From assembly GCA_010692645.1 (NCBI GenBank), contig JAAHGS010000003.1, positions 1 through 48,600 of the forward strand: a stretch of 48,600 bases of DNA, given 5' to 3'. Below, piece by piece: positions 18,105 through 27,409 of the stretch. Every line of letters begins with the position of its first letter. Within the stretch, counting starts at the first letter, position 1. The stretch comes from Symploca sp. SIO2E9. GTDB taxonomy: Bacteria > Cyanobacteriota > Cyanobacteriia > Cyanobacteriales > Coleofasciculaceae. The position numbers and the translations under genes are program-made. Below the pieces are notes generated by a model. It saw only the letters and a list, made by a program, of their open reading frames with translations. It had not been told where the DNA came from and searched no databases.

Positions 18105-19871
18105 TCACAACATGCGATCAAATCGGTCTAGCCGTCTGAGTAAGCGAATTAAGGCAAACGCTATAGCAGCAGCTACTAGAGCAACGACTACAGCTAACCC
18201 CACTTTACCATTTACTAGTAGAATAGTCGCTGACAGGGTAAACGCACTAATTAGTAAAGTATAGTTGGTTCCCAACTGAATACTGCTCAAACGCCTGAGC
18301 TGTCGGTCTGATTCAATCGACCTCACTCTCAGACGAATATCCCCTCTTTCGAGTTTATCAATTGTATCTTCAATACGTCGGGGTAAACTAAAAGCTGTAC
18401 TACCGACTTGCGCTGCCTGTCGTCCCAGTTCATTAATAAAGCTATTGCCCTCAGGGGTTTTGCCGTTAGTCATAATCTGTAGTGCAAAGGGTTTTGCGAC
18501 TTCCATAAAGTTAAAATCTGGATCTAGGCCCTTCCCCACACCCTCTAAAGTCGAGAAAGCTCGCATCACGAAGGTGAAAGTTGCTGGGAAGCGAAAAGGT
18601 TGATCATAGGCAATTTCATAGAGGTCATCACTGATTGTACTCACTGACTGCTCCTCGAAGGGCTTATCCATGAAATTATCTAGCATGTACTGGATTGAAC
18701 GCCGCACTGGACCCATGTCCTCAACTGGTGAGAGAGCACCTAATTCCACAAGGGAAGTGATAACTCGATTACCATCTTTTTGGGCAATACCAAAGAGCGT
18801 TTCCATCAGTTGTTGGCGCACATTGGACTTAATTTTACCCATCATGCCGAAATCGTAGAAGATCAGGGAACCCTCAGGGCTGACAGCAATATTTCCCGGA
18901 TGGGGATCAGCATGAAAGAACCCGTCATTGAGTAGTTGTTGCAGATAAGCTTTTGCTCCTAGAATAGCAATTAGTTTGCGGTCTAAACCGGCAGCTTCTA
19001 AGGCTTCGTAATTACTAATTTTAATGCCTGGCAAGTATTCGAGACTAAGAACTCGTGGTGAGGTATACCGCCAGTAGACGCGAGGTACATGCACCCAGTT
19101 ATAGCTACGGAAATTACGACGAAATATATCGGCATTGCGCCCTTCATTGAGGTAATCAATCTCCTCCCAAAGAATACGGCAGCATTCAGCGTAAATTCCC
19201 ATCCAGTCTCTACCCCTACCCCAGTCAGGGTGGTTTTGAAAGTAATGAGCAATACCTTTAAGTATTTGTAAGTCTATATTAAATAGCTTTTTCAAACCAG
19301 GTCGCTGTACTTTGACTACCACCTCTTCTCCACTAAGCAGTTGGGCTTTATGAACTTGCCCTAAGCTAGCAGCTGCTAGGGGAATTGGTTCAAAGGCAAC
19401 GAACAGTTCTGTAACTGATTTACCTAAGTCTTGTTTAATGATTTGTTCAATTTGCTCGTAACTGAAGGCTGGAACTTTGTCTTGAAGTTTAGTTAGTTCT
19501 TCTACATATTCACTGGGAAATAAATCAGCACGGGTAGAAAACAACTGCCCAATTTTGATAAAGGTTGGGCCCAAATCTAAGAAGGTTTCTCGAATCCAGA
19601 TTGCCTGAGCTTTTCGTCTTAACGCCTGCTTGGCTTCAGTATATCCACCCCTATAGCTCCATTTTTTATTGTTGAGCCACAACCGAGTTAGCAGGCTTAA
19701 AAAGAAAGTCCAAATGTCAATAAACCTTCGGTTACGAGAGTAATTTTCCCGATTCCATCGGTAGGATTTTTCATTGTATACCTTCCTTAAAAAAGGTGAT
19801 TTAGACACCTTGCGTTTCCTGTCTTGATTAGGGTTGACACGGATTTTATAGTTAGTAAACACTCTGGTCAA
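18105..19871 (-). CDS. AarF/UbiB (ABC1K) kinase-like protein
   Basis: A 588-residue atypical kinase-like protein. The KxGQ motif appears as FIKIGQLFSTRADLFP, the Ala-rich loop as AAASLGQVHKA, the ATP Lys in VVVKVQRPG, the catalytic region as DGFFHADPHPGN and the metal site as FYDFGMMG. Two hydrophobic segments close the C-terminus (about residues 535-580). Relatives act in quinone or tocopherol metabolism of thylakoids. The start codon is TTG at 19871; a GTG three codons later is equally possible. The basic N-terminal 50 residues are less conserved. Confidence 0.9.
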   Translation of the reverse strand: MTRVFTNYKIRVNPNQDRKRKVSKSPFLRKVYNEKSYRWNRENYSRNRRFIDIWTFFLSLLTRLWLNNKKWSYRGGYTEAKQALRRKAQAIWIRETFLDLGPTFIKIGQLFSTRADLFPSEYVEELTKLQDKVPAFSYEQIEQIIKQDLGKSVTELFVAFEPIPLAAASLGQVHKAQLLSGEEVVVKVQRPGLKKLFNIDLQILKGIAHYFQNHPDWGRGRDWMGIYAECCRILWEEIDYLNEGRNADIFRRNFRSYNWVHVPRVYWRYTSPRVLSLEYLPGIKISNYEALEAAGLDRKLIAILGAKAYLQQLLNDGFFHADPHPGNIAVSPEGSLIFYDFGMMGKIKSNVRQQLMETLFGIAQKDGNRVITSLVELGALSPVEDMGPVRRSIQYMLDNFMDKPFEEQSVSTISDDLYEIAYDQPFRFPATFTFVMRAFSTLEGVGKGLDPDFNFMEVAKPFALQIMTNGKTPEGNSFINELGRQAAQVGSTAFSLPRRIEDTIDKLERGDIRLRVRSIESDRQLRRLSSIQLGTNYTLLISAFTLSATILLVNGKVGLAVVVALVAAAIAFALIRLLRRLDRFDRML

Positions 19872-20021
19872 TGAGTTGATTTACCCAATAATTAATTTTA
19901 TTCTAAATTATTTTTATTAAATAATCAGGAAAGCAAGCATAATTACTGGCTTAAGAAGCCAATGAACTTCCTTCCATATATTTAAATCCACTGTTCAAAC
20001 AGACATTAACTATTAGCCGCT

Positions 20022-20354
20022 TCAAACAGATTGGTTTTGATTACGGTAGGTTTTTAACTCAGCACGCAAGCGGGCAATTTCTGAGCGGAGTTCATCAATC
20101 GTTGCTTGCAGGTCAACTGGCGTAGAGTTAACTGATACCATCACACTATCAGAATGCCCACCGAATGCTGCTTCAGCTTCCCGCGAGGCACGCTCTTGAA
20201 CTTGCTCGACAAATTGCCGCAGCCGCTCACGCTGCTCGGCATCGAATTTACCTAATTCGCTCAGGGCATTAGTTAGAGAGTCTTCCAAGATTTCGTTAAC
20301 GGCGAGGGCCACGGCTCTGCCTAAGAAAAAACTGTTAATTACAGGGTTACTCAT
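20022..20354 (-). CDS. Conserved cyanobacterial coiled-coil protein (DUF6825-like)
   Basis: A 110-residue protein starting MSNPVINSFFLGRAVALAV, with an amphipathic helix, a charged middle (FDAEQRERLRQFVEQVQERA) and a C-terminal heptad-type helix (LQATIDELRSEIARLRAEL). The frame also opens at an ATG five codons earlier (20369), but the family pattern begins MSNPV. I believe it matches a cyanobacterial and plastid family of unknown role. The coiled coil suggests self-assembly or a membrane-associated partner. Confidence 0.65.
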   Translation of the reverse strand: MSNPVINSFFLGRAVALAVNEILEDSLTNALSELGKFDAEQRERLRQFVEQVQERASREAEAAFGGHSDSVMVSVNSTPVDLQATIDELRSEIARLRAELKTYRNQNQSV

Positions 20355-20542
20355 GAAACAAAACTTCATCCAGCATACCCAAAGGATTATAACTTAATTG
20401 TTACAATTGCTGCCTGAAGCTTTTCTAATAGCGATTTCATTGATGTTGGCTACAGATACTGATGAAGCCTAGACGCTGGGATTAGTGTATAGCAGGTATT
20501 TAGGAAATTGGTATAAAAAACTGGAATTGCTAGGAATTTCTC

Positions 20543-20581
20543 TTTGGCACTCCCCCACTTGACAGAGGGGGCTTTGCTTAG
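20543..20581 (-). mobile_element. Possible right-end relic of an IS200/IS605-like element
   Basis: Read on the minus strand, GCCCCC and GGGGG form a hairpin followed by AGTGCCAA. The certain tnpB relic at 38.4-38.8 kb ends with a similar hairpin followed by GGGAGTGTCAA. No coding remnant is next to it. It could instead be a simple terminator. Confidence 0.35.
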
Positions 20582-20664
20582 AAATCCTGTCAACAAGAAC
20601 ATTTTTAGTATTTTGACAATTTTACTTTTAAGTTGTTTGAGCTTGCAAACGCTGTAGACTCATA

Positions 20665-20694
20665 GTTTTATTATCACAAAGGTGATAATAAAAC
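20665..20694. repeat. Perfect 13-bp palindrome
   Basis: GTTTTATTATCAC (20665-20677) and GTGATAATAAAAC (20682-20694) are exact inverted copies around four bases. It lies 79 bases beyond the stop of the kinase gene and about 310 bases before the small coiled-coil gene. It could be an AT-rich hairpin terminator or an operator for a dimeric regulator. Confidence 0.5.
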
Positions 20695-20749
20695 AAGAAT
20701 ATTAGGAGCCTTGTCCATACATAGGATTTAGGTAGTGAAGTTTTCATTT

Positions 20750-20770
20750 ATTACTTATTACTTATTACTT
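20750..20770. repeat. Three tandem copies of ATTACTT
   Basis: Three exact 7-base units lie next to the stop of the kinase gene. Short heptamer tandem repeats of this type are common in cyanobacterial intergenic DNA. Confidence 0.8.
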
Positions 20771-20772
20771 GC

Positions 20773-22107
20773 TCACAATTCAGGTTCCGACATCGGCCAG
20801 TCACTACGAGGAGGAAAAGATTGCTCAGTATGCAATAGTGTGGCACCTGGTCGATTGGGGCTGTGGAACCGAAGCGCAAAACCAAATCCCATTCCAGCTG
20901 AAGCAGCAATTGCACTAGTCATTAATAATGCTTGCCATGGCAATTGACTTTGATCTTTAACAGTGGTGTCAGTATACTTTTGAGTAAACTGCTCTGATAA
21001 TTGTTGAGAAGTTTCAGAAACTGACTCTAGAGTTGGTGGAACTGGGATATTTGTAATCTTTGGAAGAGTAACAGCATTTGGTGCAGCTTGATGATGATTT
21101 TTCTGCTTAAGTGACTCCACACCAGCCGCCGATTGGTTCTTTTTAGGCAACGGATGAGGTGGACGTGCCTTTTTAAGATTAAGGGGACGAGTTCTGTTTG
21201 TCGATTGTTGATTGTTGATGGTGATGAAGGGCGAATCCCTATCCTTAACTGTGATATTTGGTTTGATCGCTTTCTGATAACCCGGAAGCAGTGACAGCCA
21301 AGCTTCTACAGTTTGGGGGCGTCGATGAGCTACTATTTCTAAACCATATCTAGTAGCTTCTTGAATAGCCCAGCCGTGTTTATGAGTATTTTGCTCAGGG
21401 CCTTGGCGGAAAAGGCTTGCACCCCTATGATCGTGCAGTGCTCTACGGACTGGTGCTGGTAGTGGTGGCTCTCCTGTCAGCATACAATAGAAAGTTGCTG
21501 CTAGGGCGTAGATATCTGTTGCTCTGGTGCGCTGCCGCCTAGGAGTATATTGTTCTAAGGGTGCATACCCAGCACAGAGAAGACTAGCGTGAGTTTGGAT
21601 CACCCCTGGTGTTAATTCACAGGCAATACCGAATTCGCAGAGAATGAGACAATCGGTATCTTGACACCAAATGATATTTTCAGGTCTGATATCCCGATGC
21701 AGCAAACCAGCCTTGTGAAGTACACTGACAGCATTACTAATTTGGTGAGTATAAGCAAGGGCTTTCGCTTTTGGCAAGGCCTTGGCTTGAATTAGTTCTG
21801 CCAGAGTCTTCCCTGCAATATATTCCATTACTATATAGGGGCGTCCGCTTTCTTCAAAGTAGTCAAGTATCTTGACTAAATGCGGATGCTGGCACTGGCT
21901 GAAGGCCTGAGCCAGTCCTAGAAATTTATGTTTAAATTGTTTAAAATTTGCATGCTGGCACAGATTTTCAGCGAGGGTTTTGATGACTACTGCTTGATTT
22001 GACTCAGTGTCGGTTGCTCGGTAGGTAATGTTGAAGATACCATTGCCTAACTGGTGATCAAGGAGGTATTTACCTTTTCTCAAAGCTTTTGTAGTCGTCA
22101 AGTTCAT
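20773..22107 (-). CDS. Serine/threonine protein kinase homologue with altered DFG motif
   Basis: A 444-residue protein with an N-terminal kinase domain (about 14-290), a Pro/Lys-rich linker and one membrane helix near residues 395-415. The Gly-rich loop is GNGIFNITY, the ATP Lys is Lys43 (VVIK) and the catalytic loop is HRDIRPEN (137-144, Asp139 kept). The metal-binding DFG is EFG at 158-160, which usually weakens or abolishes activity. The short extracytoplasmic tail has no recognised sensor. It is divergent from the haemagglutinin-type gene, with 136 bases between the starts, so they share a regulatory region. Confidence 0.88.
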   Translation of the reverse strand: MNLTTTKALRKGKYLLDHQLGNGIFNITYRATDTESNQAVVIKTLAENLCQHANFKQFKHKFLGLAQAFSQCQHPHLVKILDYFEESGRPYIVMEYIAGKTLAELIQAKALPKAKALAYTHQISNAVSVLHKAGLLHRDIRPENIIWCQDTDCLILCEFGIACELTPGVIQTHASLLCAGYAPLEQYTPRRQRTRATDIYALAATFYCMLTGEPPLPAPVRRALHDHRGASLFRQGPEQNTHKHGWAIQEATRYGLEIVAHRRPQTVEAWLSLLPGYQKAIKPNITVKDRDSPFITINNQQSTNRTRPLNLKKARPPHPLPKKNQSAAGVESLKQKNHHQAAPNAVTLPKITNIPVPPTLESVSETSQQLSEQFTQKYTDTTVKDQSQLPWQALLMTSAIAASAGMGFGFALRFHSPNRPGATLLHTEQSFPPRSDWPMSEPEL

Positions 22108-22243
22108 AAAAGTTGACAGATCTTGTCCCCACTTATGCTAACTCTTAGTTAAGACTCCTATAACTAAAAGTACTGATAATTCTTAGGTTTTAGCCAAATA
22201 TTGCAATAATTATGAGTTAGGGGGCTCGAAGAAACGGATTAAA

Positions 22244-25200
22244 ATGACTCAAAGCAACAGAAAACTATGGTGCCAATTAGGTTTAGCAGGGGTTTCAGGA
22301 ATTAGTAGAGCGGTCGCACTTACAAGTTTAGCGGTCGCTTTGTGGGATAATAGCGCCTTAGGGCAGATTATACCTGATGCTAGTCTAGGAGTCGAAAGTT
22401 CGACGGTTACGCCCAACGCCTCAGTCGATGACTTCACTGCTGAGTTGATTGAGGGAGGAGCGCTCCGAGGCTCTAACCTATTTCATAGTTTTCAAGAATT
22501 CAATGTCAAAGATGGACAACGGGTTTATTTTAGTAATCCTACAGGCATTGAGAATATTCTTTCTCGGGTTACAGGTAATAATCTTTCTCAGATTCTGGGG
22601 ACGTTGGGAGTTGACGGACAAGCAAATTTATTTTTGATCAATCCCCATGGCGTTGTTTTCGGAGCAAATGCCCAACTCGATATTGCTGGTTCCCTAGTAG
22701 TGAGTACTGCGGAGAGTTTTGCTTTTGCCGATGGCGGCTTGTTTAGTGCTAGCAATCCCGAGGCACCGCCACTACTGACAATTAATCTTACTCCCGGCTT
22801 ACAGTACGGAGCAAATCAGCCAGGGGCAATTGCCAATCAGGGTAATCTCTCTGTCGGAGAAGATTTAACCCTATCAGGCGGTGCCATTACTAGTACAGGA
22901 ATATTGGCAGCCCCCAAAGGACAAGTAAGGGTTGAAGCTGTAGCAGGAGATGCTCAAATCCAAAATTTGACGGCACAGACTGCATTGCTCTCAGCTACAG
23001 GCAATTTGAGTTTGCAGGGTAATTTAACCAGCAGCGCTGATCCCATTTTGCGGGCAACAGGCGATGTTAGCATCAACAGTTATCAAGGAGCTTCTTTACA
23101 TATCTTCGCTGGAGGTAAAGTTGATTTAGGTTCGGTGGAAATTACAGGAGCTGCTGCTGGCAGTGCAGGCATTGATTTTATTGCTGAAGATATTACCTTA
23201 TCCGATGGCACAACTATCGTAGCAATTGATGGCAGTTCCCAACCCACCTTGGATGTAAGGGCTGGCATGGATCCAGCTGAGGTTGGATTACCTTTGGGAA
23301 TCTCAGGCACTCCTGAGGTGATCAATCCTGAGAATTCAGTACTACCGACAGGCACCAGTGCTGATATTAACGTTGGCAGTATCTCCATTAACGCCCCGGA
23401 GGGGATGGTGTTGTTAACCAATCAATACCAAGCAGATACATCTTTGCCTGGTGGCGCAATCACAGTGGGGGAACTTCACACTGATGATGATTTCGGTAAT
23501 TTTGAGGGTAATGCTGGTGAGGTGTTTATTGACTCTCGTAGTGGTTTGAATATCACTGATAGAATTGATGCTTCCTCAGCTTCTGGCAATTCTGGCGAAA
23601 TTAGGCTTATTGCTCAGGATTTAATATCCCTCGATAATAGTTTTATCATTAGTAATCTCTTGGGTTCTGGTCAAGGGGGCGATATCAATATCCAGACTGG
23701 CTCCTTTGCTGGTGTCAGAGGTTCGCAAATTATTGCCAACACCGAGGGCAAGGGAGATGCTGGTAAGGTGGAGATTATTGCCCGCGATACTGTCTCCTTT
23801 GAAGGAATAGTTGGCACCAGTAAAGATGACAGGAGTGGTATTGTCAATAGAATCAAAGAAGGTGCCGAGGGTAATAGTGGTGGAGTCTCAATTACCACAG
23901 GCTCGCTTTTTTTCAGAGATGGAGCTCAAATACAAGTTAGGGTTGAAGGTAAGGGGAATTCAGGAGGAATTTCTATCTTTGCTAGAGATACCGTTATTTT
24001 TGATGGTGTAGCTGGAGAAGAATTTAATGACCTTAATACCACTGCTGCTATTAGTAGTGTTGAGTCGTCAGGAGAAGGTCGTGCTGGTGATATCCTGATT
24101 GAGGCAAGAGTATTGGAACTAACCGATGGTGGAAATTTGCAATCCAACACTATTGGTATTGGAGATGCTGGCGAGGTGAGAATTATTGCTAGTGAAAGCA
24201 TCTTAATGGATGGCAAACCCTTTGAGGGTAGAGAAAGTAAGATCCTCAGTCGGGTTAATGAGAGTGGTGTAGGGGATGGCGGCGATATCTATATAGAAAC
24301 TGGTTCTATTGCGATAACTAATGGAGCCAGATTAAGATCCAATGTTGAAGGAGTGGGAGACGCTGGTAATGTAAAGATTGTCGCTAATTCCTTTATCTTG
24401 GACGGCACAGCTAAGGATGGCGAACCTAGTGAGATCTTAAGCCAAGTAAGTTCTAAAGGTTTGGGCAATGGTGGTGATATTGAGATTGAGGCTGATTCAA
24501 TTGCCATCACTAATGGTGCCAGGCTAGATTCAAGTACCTCCGGAGATGGAAACGCTGGCGATATAACTTTGGAGGCAACTGACTCAGTGGTAATTAGCAA
24601 CGATGGGGTTGTTTCCTCAAGTGTTGGTGAGAATACTGATGGTGTTGGTGGAAATATTACCATCAATACTGGCTCCTTTTCCCTAATTGATGGTGGGCAA
24701 GTAACAGCCCAAAGTTCCGGGTTTATTCCCACAGTTAGGGCTTCCCAGTCAGCCAATATCTCCTATGAACAAACAGTGCTAGCTGATAACCCTGTAGGTT
24801 ACTGGCGTCTTGACGAAACTAGTGGTACAACAGCCTTTGATGCCTCCGGCAACAACTTCAATGGTACTTACAGAGGTGATGTTTCCCAAGGCGTGGCAGG
24901 GGTTTCAGGTACGGCAGCTGACTTTGATGGAGTTAATGGTGCTGTCGATATCGGTACAGTTGAACCGGATTCCAGTTTAGATATCGATAATCAATCATTC
25001 ACTATCGAAGCATGGATTAAACCAAGCGACTCTCCTGCTGAGGAGCAAGTTTATTTAGGGATGCATAGTAATAATCAAGAGCGTCAAAGTCTTAACTTGA
25101 AAGTCAGAGATAATGGAGGCCTCGAATTAAGCTTTTCCGAGAATGGAGAAACTGTTAGGACTCGCAAACAAGCTGTTCCTCCTGGAGAAGGGTGGAATCA

Positions 25201-26368
25201 TGTTGTTCTCAGTTATGATGCTCCTCTAGATAGTAGCAGAGTATTTGTTAATGGCAGAGAAATTGATAATGATAGCGATGGACCGTTTAGTGGAGAGGCA
25301 CCGAGTCTGCTAATTGGAAGTTGGCGTAACTTTAGTGATTTGCCTTTCAACGGTTCAATTGATGAAGTGGCAATCTATAGAACAGCTCTATCTCCCGAGA
25401 GAATTGCAACGCACTACGATATTGGTCAAATTAGCCTTGGCTTACCCATAAGCGATACTGGAGCAAATGCTGGCACGATTACAGTGAATGCCGACTCGAT
25501 TAATATATCGGGAGTCAGTACCAATTTAGATAATACCCCTAGTGGATTGATAGCTGATTCTGCAGGGGATTTCGGTGGAGTAGGCGGTGATATCAATATT
25601 ACTGCAAATTCCCTAAGTATTAGTGACCAAGGAGTTGTAAGTGCTCTAACCCGTAATCAATCTGATGCCGGGAATATTTTACTGCAAGTGGATGAACTTT
25701 TACTATTGAGAACTGGAGGTCTTATTTCCACTGAAGCTGGTACACTTGGTGCTGGTGGAAATGGCGGTAATATTACGATCAATGCTGGTTTAATAGTTGC
25801 TGTGCCTGAAGAAAACAGCGATATTATCGCCGATGCTTTTGAGGGTAGTGGCGGCAATGTTAACATTACCACTGAGGGAATTTTTGGTATTCTACCTCAA
25901 GAGGAGCAGACAGATTTTAGTGCTATTACTGCTAGTTCTGAGTCTGGTATAGATGGTGAGGTACAAGTCAATCAGCCTGATGTTGATCCTAGCAAGAGTC
26001 TAACTGAGTTGACCATTGAGTTGGTAGATGCCTCTAGGCTAGTTAACCGCAGTTGTTCTCCAGGCGGAGTTGCTCGCCGCAGTAGTTTTACTGTAACAGG
26101 ACGCGGCGGCTTACCCCCCAATCCTGCTGATGCTCTCAGCGGCGATGCAGTAGTAACTGGCTGGGTGTCTCTCGACTCTCAAGAAGAAAATCGTTATAGC
26201 TCTACAGCTAATCTCAATTATATCAGTTCCACTCCCCAGCCAATTGTCGAAGCCCAAGGCTGGATCAAGACATCTGATGGCAAGGTTATCCTGACGGCGG
26301 ATGCCTCCACTGTGACACCAGGAATTCCTTGGTTAAGAACTCCTTCTTGTAAGAACCTGCCAAACTAG
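22244..26368 (+). CDS. Filamentous haemagglutinin-type exoprotein (TpsA-like) with LamG-like domain
   Basis: A 1374-residue secreted protein. A signal peptide covers about residues 1-41. The TPS/haemagglutination-activity domain (about 45-165) has the marks SNPTGIENILSRVTG and LFLINPHGVVFG. A long beta-helix of repeats follows (GDAGxVxIxA, GGDIxIxTGS; about 180-830). A concanavalin/LamG-type domain is inserted at about 838-1064 (GYWRLDETSGTTAFDASGN and IDEVAIYRTALSP). The C-terminal part resumes the helix and ends with two Cys-bearing segments (NRSCSPGG, PSCKNLPN). Such proteins are exported by a TpsB/FhaC outer-membrane partner, absent from the window. Likely an adhesin or matrix protein. 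Confidence 0.9.
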   Translation: MTQSNRKLWCQLGLAGVSGISRAVALTSLAVALWDNSALGQIIPDASLGVESSTVTPNASVDDFTAELIEGGALRGSNLFHSFQEFNVKDGQRVYFSNPTGIENILSRVTGNNLSQILGTLGVDGQANLFLINPHGVVFGANAQLDIAGSLVVSTAESFAFADGGLFSASNPEAPPLLTINLTPGLQYGANQPGAIANQGNLSVGEDLTLSGGAITSTGILAAPKGQVRVEAVAGDAQIQNLTAQTALLSATGNLSLQGNLTSSADPILRATGDVSINSYQGASLHIFAGGKVDLGSVEITGAAAGSAGIDFIAEDITLSDGTTIVAIDGSSQPTLDVRAGMDPAEVGLPLGISGTPEVINPENSVLPTGTSADINVGSISINAPEGMVLLTNQYQADTSLPGGAITVGELHTDDDFGNFEGNAGEVFIDSRSGLNITDRIDASSASGNSGEIRLIAQDLISLDNSFIISNLLGSGQGGDINIQTGSFAGVRGSQIIANTEGKGDAGKVEIIARDTVSFEGIVGTSKDDRSGIVNRIKEGAEGNSGGVSITTGSLFFRDGAQIQVRVEGKGNSGGISIFARDTVIFDGVAGEEFNDLNTTAAISSVESSGEGRAGDILIEARVLELTDGGNLQSNTIGIGDAGEVRIIASESILMDGKPFEGRESKILSRVNESGVGDGGDIYIETGSIAITNGARLRSNVEGVGDAGNVKIVANSFILDGTAKDGEPSEILSQVSSKGLGNGGDIEIEADSIAITNGARLDSSTSGDGNAGDITLEATDSVVISNDGVVSSSVGENTDGVGGNITINTGSFSLIDGGQVTAQSSGFIPTVRASQSANISYEQTVLADNPVGYWRLDETSGTTAFDASGNNFNGTYRGDVSQGVAGVSGTAADFDGVNGAVDIGTVEPDSSLDIDNQSFTIEAWIKPSDSPAEEQVYLGMHSNNQERQSLNLKVRDNGGLELSFSENGETVRTRKQAVPPGEGWNHVVLSYDAPLDSSRVFVNGREIDNDSDGPFSGEAPSLLIGSWRNFSDLPFNGSIDEVAIYRTALSPERIATHYDIGQISLGLPISDTGANAGTITVNADSINISGVSTNLDNTPSGLIADSAGDFGGVGGDINITANSLSISDQGVVSALTRNQSDAGNILLQVDELLLLRTGGLISTEAGTLGAGGNGGNITINAGLIVAVPEENSDIIADAFEGSGGNVNITTEGIFGILPQEEQTDFSAITASSESGIDGEVQVNQPDVDPSKSLTELTIELVDASRLVNRSCSPGGVARRSSFTVTGRGGLPPNPADALSGDAVVTGWVSLDSQEENRYSSTANLNYISSTPQPIVEAQGWIKTSDGKVILTADASTVTPGIPWLRTPSCKNLPN

Positions 26369-27409
26369 ATTTATTGTGCTTAACCTGAAAACTTCCGGAT
26401 TTCACATACCAAGCTTTGTAAGAAGTAAATGTTGACCACTAATTGTGAATGACAACTCGATGAAGTACAACTATTGACCTCTACTCGCGTTAAAACGATG
26501 AGGATTCAAGCGGTTGTTACGGAGCGCATTAAAATGAGGCTCCTAGACGAGAGTTTCCCTGATTTTTCTTATGGTAGGCACTCTCAAAGATGCCCTACAG
26601 ACCTTGGCTAAGCTTACGTTTAATTGTATCTCTACTTTTTTGAAATCTACTTATTTATGATACTATTATTCATTTAACTAGCTCAAGTCAAGAGATTTAT
26701 CAAATAGTCCCAAAAACATAAAAAAATATAGATAATTATTATCCAATCAACTAGTTAAGACTGGGAAGATATCCTATTTGTAGATTAGGTTAAATAACAA
26801 AACACAGAACCTTACTAAGCATTGGGTTTCACTGCGTTTAATCTAACCTAATCAGTCTAGTATTTACCAAGCTAACATACTCCCATTAAAACTTGATAAG
26901 TCACGAGTTTTGTTGATGAAGATTGACAATATAATATCTACCTTTAGTCAGATTAACTTCACATAATCTTCGTATTAAGATAAGTGTTGATAGGGGAGCA
27001 ATCAATAGTTATAATTGAGATATATAGGGAATCTGTAAAGTGCTTGAACGATAAAAAATAGTTTTAAAACTATGGAACACTTTCAGATTTTTGCTCCGTA
27101 AATTACCAGGGCAGTATAACATCTTCAACTCATTTAATTGAGTTTATCTACCATTTTTGTCACCTGAATTCAATAAATTACTAGCTGCAATTAGAGAACA
27201 ACCAATTACTCAGAGGTAGCAATGAATTAGAAGAAAATACTTTTGGTACATCAGCCTAAGCCTAGATTGGCTTTAGCTGCCAAATTTGCACTTATAAGTG
27301 TAATTTTGAGTTATAACCTTATGTATTTTCATTGTATTGAAGATTGCTCATGAATGTGCATTTACCAAGTCATCCTGATAGTTTGAAAACCACACAATCT
27401 GCATAAAGT
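26369..27409. other. 1041-base AT-rich spacer, no gene
   Basis: No coding frame of substance occurs between the two large exoprotein genes. It contains a degenerate inverted repeat at 26783-26853 and must hold the promoter of the RTX/Pro-Glu gene. There is no clear ribosome site before the ATG at 27410. Confidence 0.5.
26783..26853. repeat. Degenerate dispersed inverted repeat
   Basis: GATTAGGTTA (26783-26792) and TAACCTAATC (26844-26853) bracket 51 bases containing TTGGGTTTCACTGCGTTTAA. The inner sequence resembles a repeat seen often between cyanobacterial genes (TGGGTTTC...CAACCCAACC type). That resemblance is from memory. Confidence 0.45.

Larger units (their letters stand above)
20355..20772. 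other. 418-base spacer with IS-end-like hairpin, palindrome and 7-mer repeat
   Basis: No gene is seen. The spacer contains an IS200/IS605-like end hairpin (20543-20581), a perfect 13-bp palindrome (20665-20694) and three copies of ATTACTT (20750-20770), described separately. Confidence 0.5.
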
